A stretch of DNA of 58,581 nucleotides from Pseudomonadota bacterium. GTDB lineage: Bacteria; Pseudomonadota; Gammaproteobacteria; Burkholderiales; Burkholderiaceae_C. Every line of letters begins with the position of its first letter. Position 1 is the first letter of the stretch. The stretch covers positions 23,197 to 81,777 of the forward strand of contig JAFEDY010000020.1 of NCBI GenBank assembly GCA_018241405.1. The letters run 5' to 3'. The notes beneath the pieces are model-generated. The model did no database searches, was not told the DNA's origin, and saw only the letters and a list, made by a program, of their open reading frames with translations. The translations under genes and the position numbers were made by a program. Of this stretch, positions 38,385 through 46,023 are shown in pieces.

Positions 38385-39476
38385 TCAAAGCGGCAGATAG
38401 CGCAGCTGCCTCGGATCAAGCCCCAGTCTCACCCGCGCGCCGGGCGCAAACAGGGCGCTGCCCGCCCTATGCGGCTGGTCGCTGATCAGGGCCAGGTCCC
38501 CCACGCGCACGCGGTAGCGCGAGAACTCGCCCAGAAACTCGGCACTCTGCACTTGGCCATCGAGCCACACGCGCGCGGCATCGGCCGGCTCGCCCGGCGC
38601 CGCAATGCTGACTTGGTGCGGGCGAAACGCTAGCGCCGCCGCGCCCACGGCCGGCGGCTCGGCCGGTGCGGGCAGCGTCAACTGGCCCAGGCCCTGCACA
38701 TCGAAGCGCAGGCTTGCGCCATCAAGCTCTGCCACCCTGCCCTCCAGCAGATTGGCCGTACCGACGAAGCCGGCCACGAAGCGGTTTTGCGGATAGTCGT
38801 ACAGCCCTGCTGCCGTGCCCACCTGCTGCAGCACGCCGGCATCGAGCACCGCCATGCGGTCGGCCGTGGTCATGGCCTCTTCCTGGTCGTGGGTGACGAA
38901 GATGGTGGTCAGGCCCAGCTTGCGCTGCAGGTTTTTCAGCTCGTCGCGCATCTGCACGCGCAGTTGCTTGTCCAGGTTGGACAGGGGCTCGTCGAGCAGC
39001 AGCAGCCGCGGTTCGATCACGATGGTGCGCGCCAGCGCCACGCGCTGCTGCTGCCCGCCCGACAGCTGGCCGGGCCGGCGCCTGGCGTAGTCTTGCAGCC
39101 CCACCAGCTCCAGCACCGCGCCCACCTTGCGGCGGATCGCGTCGCGGCTTTCGCGCCGCTCCACCAGGCCGAAGGCCACGTTGTCCCACACCGTCATGTG
39201 CGGCCACAGGGCGTAGTTCTGGAACACCATGCCGATGTTGCGCCGGTGCGGCGGCACGCCGGAGATGTCCTGGCCATCGACCAGCAGCTCGCCGCTCTGG
39301 TGCTGGTTGAAGCCCGCAATCAGCCGCAGCAGCGTGGACTTGCCCGAGCCCGAGGGACCGAGCAGCGCGAAGAATTCGCCCGGCTCGATCTTCAGGTTGA
39401 TGCCGCGCAGCACGGGCGTGGCGCCATAACTTAGGTTGATGTGGCGGCATTCGAGGGAGGCCTGGTTCATGCTCAT
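38385..39476 (-). CDS. fbpC: Fe(3+)-type ABC transporter ATP-binding protein
   Basis: A 363-aa ABC ATPase with Walker A GPSGSGKST, Q-loop FQNYALWPHMTV, signature LSGGQQQR, Walker B LLLLDEP and His-loop THD, then a C-terminal TOBE-like domain (about 240-363). This is the CysA/FbpC/PotA layout. It starts inside the permease stop (ATGA). Third gene of the operon binding protein-permease-ATPase. Confidence 0.92.
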   Translation of the reverse strand: MSMNQASLECRHINLSYGATPVLRGINLKIEPGEFFALLGPSGSGKSTLLRLIAGFNQHQSGELLVDGQDISGVPPHRRNIGMVFQNYALWPHMTVWDNVAFGLVERRESRDAIRRKVGAVLELVGLQDYARRRPGQLSGGQQQRVALARTIVIEPRLLLLDEPLSNLDKQLRVQMRDELKNLQRKLGLTTIFVTHDQEEAMTTADRMAVLDAGVLQQVGTAAGLYDYPQNRFVAGFVGTANLLEGRVAELDGASLRFDVQGLGQLTLPAPAEPPAVGAAALAFRPHQVSIAAPGEPADAARVWLDGQVQSAEFLGEFSRYRVRVGDLALISDQPHRAGSALFAPGARVRLGLDPRQLRYLPL

Positions 39477-41197
39477 GCTCTGTTGGAACTGGAGGTAGTG
39501 ACGCGCGAACGCTCCACGAAACGGTGCGAGAAATACGTACCCAGGCCCACGACCAGCACGGCCAGCACCCCCAGGGCCGCGCCCGGCCCGCGCCCGGCAA
39601 TGCTTTGCATGTACAGGTAGATGCCCAGGCTCATGGGCGCCTGGCTTTCGCTCGACACCAGCACCAGCGTGGCCGACAGCTCCACGGCCGCGGTGATGAA
39701 GCTGGTGACAAAGCCGGCTAGGATGCCGCCCGCCATCAGCGGCACCACCACGCGCCGCAGCGTGGACTGGCGCGATGCGCCCAGGCTTTGCGCCGCCTCT
39801 TCCAGCGACACATGCACCTGCTGCAGCGCCGCCATGCACGAGCGCAGCGCATACGGCAGGCGCCGCACGGCGTAGGCCAGCATGATCAGCACCCAGGTCT
39901 GCACCAGCAGCCTGTCGCTGCCGGGCAGCGTGACGCCCTTGAACAGCCGCAGGTAGCCGATGGCCAGCACCAGGCCGGGGATGGCCAGCGCGGCCGATGC
40001 CAGCCAGTCCAGCCACTGGCGCGCGGGCAGCTGCGTGCGCAGGATCAGGTAGGCAATGGCTGTGCCTATCACCACGTCCAGCCCCGCGGCCAGCAGGCAG
40101 TACAGCAGTGTGTTGCCCATCATGTGGCCGGCGTCCTCGAACACGGTGGCGTAGTGGGCCAGCGTGTAGGCATCGGGCAGCACGGAGAAGCTCCACACCT
40201 TGGCCAGCGACATCAGCAGAATGCCGGCGTGCGGCGCCAGCACCACGGCCAGCACCAGCAGTATCCAGCCATAGGCCAGCAGCGATTCCCACACGCCCAG
40301 GCGGCGCTTTTGCAGCGCGCCGCCGCCCTTTTGCAGCGTGGCGTAGTCGCGCCCCTTCATGACTCGTGCGGCCAGCCACAGCGCCAGGATGGAGAAGCCG
40401 ATCATGATCACGCTGATGACATAGCCCAGCGGGTCGTCCACCCCCACCGAGGTGATGCGCAGATAGGCCTGGGGCGCGAGCATATTGGTCACGCCCATGA
40501 CCAGGGGCGTGCCCAGGTCGTCGAACACCTTGACGAACACCAGCGCCGCGCCCGCCAGATAGCCCGGCATGGCCAGCGGAAAGATCACGCGCCGGAACAG
40601 CCGCCAGCCGCGCGCGCCCAGGTTCAGCGCCGACTCCTCCATGGCGCCGTCGATGTTGCGCATGGCCGCCACCAGGTTCAGCAGGATGAAGGGGAAGTAA
40701 TGGATGCTCTCGACAAAGGTCACGCCCACCAGGCCGTCCATGATGGGGATGCTGATGTCGAACCAGTCACCCAGCAGCAGGTTCACCGAGCCGCTGCGCC
40801 CAAAGATCAGCTGCAGCGCCACGGCCCCGACGAAGGGCGGCATGATCAGCGGCAGCACGCCCAGGGTCTGGATCAAGAGCGCGCCGCGGAACTCGAAGCG
40901 CACCGTGAGGTAGGCCAGCGGCACGGCGATGACGCTGGCAAAAAAGGTGCTGGCGAGCGCCACCTGCAGGCTGTTGAAGAAGGATTCGCGAAAGACGATC
41001 TGCCCGAAGAAATTGCCAAAGTGGCCCAGCGTCAGGCCGCCGGTCTCGGTGACGAAGGCGGTGTAGATCACCGTGCCCACGGGCAGCACCAGAAAGCACA
41101 GCAGAAAGGCCAGGATCAGGCCAAAGGCGATCCAGGGCCCTGGGCCGGCCAGGGCAAAGGCCCGACGGGTGCCGGACTGGAGGGTGGTTGCGCTCAT
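39473..41197 (-). CDS. fbpB: Fe(3+)-type ABC transporter permease, fused two-domain
   Basis: A 574-aa inner-membrane permease with two homologous BPD_transp_1 halves of six helices each. The EAA loops are ESALNLGARGWRLFRRVIFPLAMPG and EAAQSLGASRQSTLRRVVVPLMAGG. Fused permeases are typical of FbpB/FutB iron and related importers. Overlaps fbpC by 4 bases. Confidence 0.92.
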   Translation of the reverse strand: MSATTLQSGTRRAFALAGPGPWIAFGLILAFLLCFLVLPVGTVIYTAFVTETGGLTLGHFGNFFGQIVFRESFFNSLQVALASTFFASVIAVPLAYLTVRFEFRGALLIQTLGVLPLIMPPFVGAVALQLIFGRSGSVNLLLGDWFDISIPIMDGLVGVTFVESIHYFPFILLNLVAAMRNIDGAMEESALNLGARGWRLFRRVIFPLAMPGYLAGAALVFVKVFDDLGTPLVMGVTNMLAPQAYLRITSVGVDDPLGYVISVIMIGFSILALWLAARVMKGRDYATLQKGGGALQKRRLGVWESLLAYGWILLVLAVVLAPHAGILLMSLAKVWSFSVLPDAYTLAHYATVFEDAGHMMGNTLLYCLLAAGLDVVIGTAIAYLILRTQLPARQWLDWLASAALAIPGLVLAIGYLRLFKGVTLPGSDRLLVQTWVLIMLAYAVRRLPYALRSCMAALQQVHVSLEEAAQSLGASRQSTLRRVVVPLMAGGILAGFVTSFITAAVELSATLVLVSSESQAPMSLGIYLYMQSIAGRGPGAALGVLAVLVVGLGTYFSHRFVERSRVTTSSSNRA

Positions 41198-41243
41198 GCA
41201 AGCTCCGGTGGCGCCCGCCGGCTGCAGGGCGGGCGGTCAGGTT

Positions 41244-42569
41244 TTACTTGGCGAGGCCGCGCGCCTCGTCGGCCAGCTGCTTGGCGCGCTCGTAGTTGGC
41301 GCGCGCCTTCTCGGACCACAGCTGCTCCATGCCGGTGAGCTGCTTGGACACCTCCACGTCGCGCCGGCTCTTGCGAAACAGCTCCAGAAACTCGGGGTTC
41401 TTGACGTTCTCTGCCCCCACCAGCGAGGTGTAGGCCAGGCTGCGCGCCTGCGCCAGCAGCTCGCTGCCGCGCACGTTCGGCTTGGCCTTGAGGGCCGCGG
41501 CGGCCTCGTGGATGGACTTGGTGGCGGCCTGCAGCTCCTTCAGGCGGAACGTCACCATCTGATCGAACAGGCTGATCACCACCGGATAGCGCTGGCCCGA
41601 CAGCTCGGTATTGAACGGCACCTTGGCGCGCTTGGCGATGTCCTGCGGCACGGGGTAGCCGGCCGGGGGCTTGAGCATGCTGTAGGGCAGCATGGGCAGG
41701 CGTCCGATCTTGGGGTCGAACAGCAGTTGCTGGCCCGCCGCCGACATGGTGTAGGCCATGAATTTCTTGGCCTCGTCGGTGTTCTTGGCGCCGGCGATCA
41801 GCGCGATGTTGGCCGGCACCACGGCCGTCATGCTGGGGTAGACGAAGTCCACCGGATAGCCCGAGTACTTGCCCGCCAGCGCCAGGAAGTCGATGACTAT
41901 GCCTATGCCGTACTGGCCATTGTTCACGCCGTCGGGCACGGCGAAGCTGCGGTCGGTGACGGCGGCGGCGTTGCCCATGATCTGCAGCAGCTGCGACCAG
42001 CCCTTATCCCAGCCCTCGCCCTGCAGGATGGTTTCCACGGTGAGCTGGGTCGTGCCCGAGCGCGACGGCGACGAGATGGCGATATGGCCGAAGTACTCGG
42101 GACGCACCAGGTCGCTCCACTCCTTGGGCGCGGGCAGCTTGTGCGCCTTCAGGTAGCGCGTGTTCCACTCGATGCCGTAGCCCGCCAGCGCCTGGCCGTA
42201 GTACATGCCCTTGGGGTCGTTGAGCGGGTAGCTGCCGATCTTTTCCGGCGCCGCCTTGTTGACCACCTCGGGCGCCGGCTGCAGCAGCTTGTAGCTGGCC
42301 AGCACCTCGAAGGCGTCTGGCGCGCTGGCCCACATCACCTCGGGGCGCTGGCCCTCGGGCAGCTCGCGGATATAGGCCACCGAGGCCGTGGTGTTCTTGT
42401 TCAGGATCTCGATCTTGATGCCGGGGTTGGCGGCCTCGAAGGCCTTCTGGTAGGCCGTTGTCAGCTCCTTGGGGAAGGAGGTGATCACCGTCACCGTGCC
42501 GGCCGCCGCCCCCTGGGCTGCGCCCCACAGGCCTGCGGCCAGGGCCGCAGTAAGAATGCCGCGCTGCAT
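41244..42569 (-). CDS. fbpA: ABC transporter substrate-binding protein (COG1840 type)
   Basis: A 441-aa periplasmic binding protein with a signal peptide (about residues 1-23, cut near AAA-GT). VTVITSFPKELTTAYQKAFE and PSRSGTTQLTVETILQGEGW match the iron/2-aminoethylphosphonate-type family. It is about 100 residues longer than FbpA, and no Tyr-Tyr pair like that of the protein at 15320 is evident, so Fe3+ is not certain; phosphonate or another oxyanion ester is possible. First gene of the operon, 46 bases before the permease. Confidence 0.8.
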   Translation of the reverse strand: MQRGILTAALAAGLWGAAQGAAAGTVTVITSFPKELTTAYQKAFEAANPGIKIEILNKNTTASVAYIRELPEGQRPEVMWASAPDAFEVLASYKLLQPAPEVVNKAAPEKIGSYPLNDPKGMYYGQALAGYGIEWNTRYLKAHKLPAPKEWSDLVRPEYFGHIAISSPSRSGTTQLTVETILQGEGWDKGWSQLLQIMGNAAAVTDRSFAVPDGVNNGQYGIGIVIDFLALAGKYSGYPVDFVYPSMTAVVPANIALIAGAKNTDEAKKFMAYTMSAAGQQLLFDPKIGRLPMLPYSMLKPPAGYPVPQDIAKRAKVPFNTELSGQRYPVVISLFDQMVTFRLKELQAATKSIHEAAAALKAKPNVRGSELLAQARSLAYTSLVGAENVKNPEFLELFRKSRRDVEVSKQLTGMEQLWSEKARANYERAKQLADEARGLAK

Positions 42570-42664
42570 GCTGTCTCCTCGTCGTTATGGGCGTAGGCAC
42601 TTTAGGACGCGCGCGGGGTCGCTGCCTATCATGGTTTGCGCGGGCGCCCGACCGGCGACACCGA

Positions 42665-42685
42665 TGACCGGTTGTGATCCGGTCA
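42665..42685. promoter_or_regulatory. palindrome TGACCGG-N7-CCGGTCA
   Basis: Perfect 7-bp arms. It lies 96 bases upstream of the ABC operon start and beyond the methyltransferase stop. No T-tract follows, so it looks like a protein-binding site rather than a terminator. Confidence 0.4.
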
Positions 42686-42760
42686 GTCCGCACCTTGTGG
42701 ATCTCGGCTCGTTTGGAGCAGCCTGCAGCAGGCTAGGTGCAACGCGGGGTTGTGCATCAC

Positions 42761-43564
42761 CTACCCCGCAATGCCACCGCGAACGGCCCAGGCCCGAGCC
42801 GTCAACGTGATGGCTCCGTCGGCCGCCCTCGGGATGCGCTCCCGCAGCCGGTCCCTCAGACGCGCTCTTGCGGGTTCATCGAGCGACATCGTGTACGCGG
42901 GCGCCGGGCCTTGGCCACCGAGGAAGGGTTGCCAGTAGTCGTCGAAGTTCGCAAACGGCGTCGGTATGTCGATGGGCTCCACTGCGACGTTCAGCAGCCC
43001 CGAACCGATGAACAGGTTCTGCAGCGCCTGCGGGTGGCATAGCGGGAAGCGAGCGCCCTCGTCCAGCTTTGCGGCATCCGGATCGAGCTCGACGGCTGCG
43101 TTCCAGAAATGGCGCATCAGCTCCATCTTTTCGGCGTAGTCCCAGACATAAGCGGCAATCGTGCCGCCCCTGGCCGCAACCCGCATCATCTCGGTGAGCG
43201 CCGACTGCTGGTCGGGAATGAAGTTCAACACCAGTCCCGAGACGACCACGTCGACCGACGCGTCGCCAAGCGGTATGGCCGCTGCGCTGCCTTGGTGCAG
43301 CATCGCCCGTCCCGCCAGGTTGACCTTTGCGGTCCCGAGAAATCCTTCAGAGGGTTCGACGCCGACAACCGCGGAGGGCAAGCTGTGATCCGCGATCGCC
43401 GCACTCAGCGCGCCCGTACCGCACCCCACGTCGAGCCATCTGCGGCCGGTTGGAATGTTGAGCCACGCGAGGAACATAGGCGCAACCCTGCGGCTCCAGC
43501 GGCCGACGTACTGCTCGTAGGGGCTGCCACGCTCCCAGGTATCCGATACATGTTTGCGGGACAT
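42761..43564 (-). CDS. class I SAM-dependent methyltransferase
   Basis: A 267-aa methyltransferase with motif I WLDVGCGTGALSAAI (about residues 43-57), acidic motif II VVGVEPSEGF, and post-motif VVVSGLVLNFIPD. The family is UbiE/Methyltransf_11-like with unknown substrate. Codon use is less biased than neighbours (more A/T third positions), suggesting recent acquisition. Upstream lies a DUF1697 remnant on the same strand. Confidence 0.85.
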   Translation of the reverse strand: MSRKHVSDTWERGSPYEQYVGRWSRRVAPMFLAWLNIPTGRRWLDVGCGTGALSAAIADHSLPSAVVGVEPSEGFLGTAKVNLAGRAMLHQGSAAAIPLGDASVDVVVSGLVLNFIPDQQSALTEMMRVAARGGTIAAYVWDYAEKMELMRHFWNAAVELDPDAAKLDEGARFPLCHPQALQNLFIGSGLLNVAVEPIDIPTPFANFDDYWQPFLGGQGPAPAYTMSLDEPARARLRDRLRERIPRAADGAITLTARAWAVRGGIAG

Positions 43565-43644
43565 TGCCAGGTCTCCTGCGCATCATGCGATGCCTGGCAA
43601 CGAGCCAGGCCGACTGCCAAGGGCGGTTTGGATTGAATGCTGGA

Positions 43645-43713
43645 TCAACCCGCCGTCGCTTGAAGCACTTGCCCGCCTACATTGATGCCCTTCGCAAACG
43701 CGACTAAGGCCAT
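43645..43713 (-). pseudogene. truncated 5' end of a DUF1697 gene
   Basis: After AGAGG and an ATG at 43713 the reading frame gives MALVAFAKGINVGGQVLQ, which matches the conserved DUF1697 N-terminus (hydrophobic start followed by INVGG), then stops after 22 codons. The remaining roughly 150 residues are missing. The rest of 43565-43890 holds no gene I can support. Confidence 0.5.
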
Positions 43714-43890
43714 GACTGACCTCTTGCAGGCCGACGAATGCAGAGAATTATCCCGTTCCGGACCAGCCCGCGCAATGAGCCGCTTGTACGGGATCGCCAC
43801 ATTCCCGCCGCGATCTGCGAGACCGTAGGCCGCGAGTGGATGTTGAGTGGACAGACGAGAACGCCCTTGCCGGGGGAAATAATCCACACC

Positions 43891-44814
43891 ATGTACCAGG
43901 CCCTACGCACCGTCCGCGCCGAAACCGTGCCCATTCGCACGCTCAACTACCACGTACGCCTGTGGGGCGATGCCCATCCAGACCACGCTCCGCTGGTGCT
44001 GCTGCACGGCTGGATGGACGTGGGCGCCTCGTACCAGTTCGTGGTCGATGCGTTCACCGAGGCCTTTGCCGCGGGACGCCAGATCATCGCGCCCGACTGG
44101 CGCGGCTTCGGCCATTCACGGCCGGCGACGCCCTGCGACAGCTACCCGTTCGTGGACTACCTGGCCGACCTGGATCAGCTGCTCGACCACTACGCGGGTG
44201 AGCGGCCCGTGGATCTGGTGGGCCACAGCATGGGCGGCAACGTGGCCATGATGTATGCGGGCGCACGGCCGGCGCGCATCCACCGCCTGGTGAACCTGGA
44301 GGGCTTCGGCATGCCCGCCACCCAGCCCGCGCAGGCGCCCGGCCGCCTGGCGCAGTGGATGGACGAGATCCGCCAATACGAGAGCGGTGAAATAGATCTG
44401 AAGCCCTACGACAGCGCCGATGGCGTGGCCCTGCGCCTCATGAAAACCCACCCGCGCCTGGCGAGCGACAAGGCCGCCTGGCTGGCGCGCCACTGGGCCG
44501 AGCAGGACGCGCAGGGGCGCTGGCATATCCTGGGCGACGCGGCGCACAAGATCGTCAACCCCCTGCTCTACCGCGTGGACGAGACCCTGGCCCTGTACGA
44601 GGCCATCACCGCCCCCGTGCTGGCGGTGCACGCCAGCGACGACAGCCTGGCCCGCTGGTGGAAGGGACGCTACAGCCTGCAGGACTTCCACCAGCGCCTG
44701 GCCCATGTGCGCAGCCACCGCACGGCGGCGGTGGCAGACGCGGGCCACATGCTGCACCACGACCAGCCCCAGGCCGTGGCGGCACTGATAGAGGAATTCA
44801 CGACCGCCGCCTGA
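43891..44814 (+). CDS. alpha/beta hydrolase
   Basis: A 307-aa alpha/beta-hydrolase-fold enzyme. The oxyanion segment LLHGWMD is near residue 42, the nucleophile elbow GHSMGG near residue 113, and the catalytic His in [10 protein letters not shown] near the C-terminus. No signal peptide. I start at ATG 43891, where the similarity to the fold begins; an upstream ATG at 43738 would add 51 unrelated residues. Esterase or epoxide hydrolase-like; substrate unknown. Confidence 0.85.
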   Translation: MYQALRTVRAETVPIRTLNYHVRLWGDAHPDHAPLVLLHGWMDVGASYQFVVDAFTEAFAAGRQIIAPDWRGFGHSRPATPCDSYPFVDYLADLDQLLDHYAGERPVDLVGHSMGGNVAMMYAGARPARIHRLVNLEGFGMPATQPAQAPGRLAQWMDEIRQYESGEIDLKPYDSADGVALRLMKTHPRLASDKAAWLARHWAEQDAQGRWHILGDAAHKIVNPLLYRVDETLALYEAITAPVLAVHASDDSLARWWKGRYSLQDFHQRLAHVRSHRTAAVADAGHMLHHDQPQAVAALIEEFTTAA

Positions 44815-44898
44815 CTACTTCGCGCCACTGCGCCCCGAGGCGCGCGCCATGAGAAAATCGCGGGTTATTCCGCAAGACACGCACAGGACACCCGCACC

Positions 44899-46003
44899 AT
44901 GGAAGCAGAACACATCAACCAGATCGGCAGCACCCTCGAAGACCTGGCGAACCGCACGCAAGAGCTTCGGAGGTATCTTTGACTACGATGCCAAGTACGA
45001 ACGCCTGCGCACGGTAAACGCCTCGCTCGAAGACCCTGCGGTCTGGAACGACCCGAAGAAGGCCCAGGAGCTGGGCAAGGAAAAGAAGTCGCTCGACTCC
45101 GTGGTGCTCACGCTGCAGAAGCTGACCGCCGAGCTGGCCGACAACGCCGAGCTCTACGAGATGAGCCGCGAGGAAGGCGACGAGGCAGGCCTACTCACCA
45201 TCGAGGGCGAGACAGCCAAGCTGCTGCCGCTGATCGAGGAGCTGGAATTCCGCCGCATGTTCGGCAAGGAGGCCGACCCGCTCAACTGCTATGTCGACAT
45301 CCAGGCCGGCGCCGGCGGCACCGAGGCCTGCGACTGGGCCAGCATGCTGCTGCGCCAGTACCTGAAATACTCCGAGCGCAAGGGCTTCAAGGCCACGGTC
45401 GATGAAGAGACGCCGGGCGACGTGGCCGGCATCAAGAGCGCCACCATCCACATCGAGGGCGAGTACGCCTACGGCCTGCTGCGCACCGAGACCGGCGTGC
45501 ACCGCCTGGTGCGCAAGTCGCCGTTCGACAGCTCGGGCGGGCGCCACACCTCGTTTGCAAGCCTGTTCGTCTACCCCGAGGTGGACGACTCCATCGAGAT
45601 CAACATCAACCCCTCCGACGTGCGCACCGACACCTACCGCGCCAGCGGCGCGGGCGGCCAGCACATCAACAAGACCGACTCGGCCGTGCGCCTGACGCAC
45701 ATGCCCACGGGCATCGTCGTGCAATGCCAGGATGGCCGCAGCCAGCACAGCAACCGCGACGTGGCCTGGCAGCGCCTGCGCTCCAAGCTCTACGAACACG
45801 AGATGCAAAAGCGCATGGAGGAGCAGCAAAAGCTCGAGGACACCAAAACCGACGTGGGCTGGGGCCACCAAATCCGCAGCTACGTCCTGGACAACAGCCG
45901 CATCAAGGATCTGCGCACCAACGTCGAAATCTCGGCGACGCAGAAGGTGCTCGACGGCGACCTCGACGCGTTCATCGAGGCCTCGCTCAAGCAAGGCCTG
46001 TAA
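44899..46003 (+). CDS. prfB: peptide chain release factor 2 (programmed +1 frameshift)
   Basis: Encodes RF2 for UGA and UAA stops, 367 aa after frameshifting: join 44899-44979 and 44981-46003. The first 27 codons ([12 protein letters not shown]...) end at an in-frame TGA at 44980; translation shifts +1 at CTT-T-GAC. Later motifs are SPF ([14 protein letters not shown]) for stop recognition and [15 protein letters not shown] (GGQ) for hydrolysis. An uncorrected single-frame call would give a wrong N-terminus beginning at 44849. Confidence 0.96.
44968..44983 (+). promoter_or_regulatory. prfB autoregulatory frameshift site
   Basis: Internal Shine-Dalgarno-like CGGAGG (44968-44973), then TAT, CTT, TGA, C. 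The 3-base spacing and CTTTGAC slippery site match the conserved bacterial RF2 element, which senses RF2 shortage. Confidence 0.95.
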
Positions 46004-46023
46004 CAAGACAAGGGACAAGCACG

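Noticed and set aside
43738..43890. Extended N-terminus of the alpha/beta hydrolase
   Set aside because: The 51 extra residues have no similarity to the fold, and the stretch includes the region antisense to the DUF1697 start.
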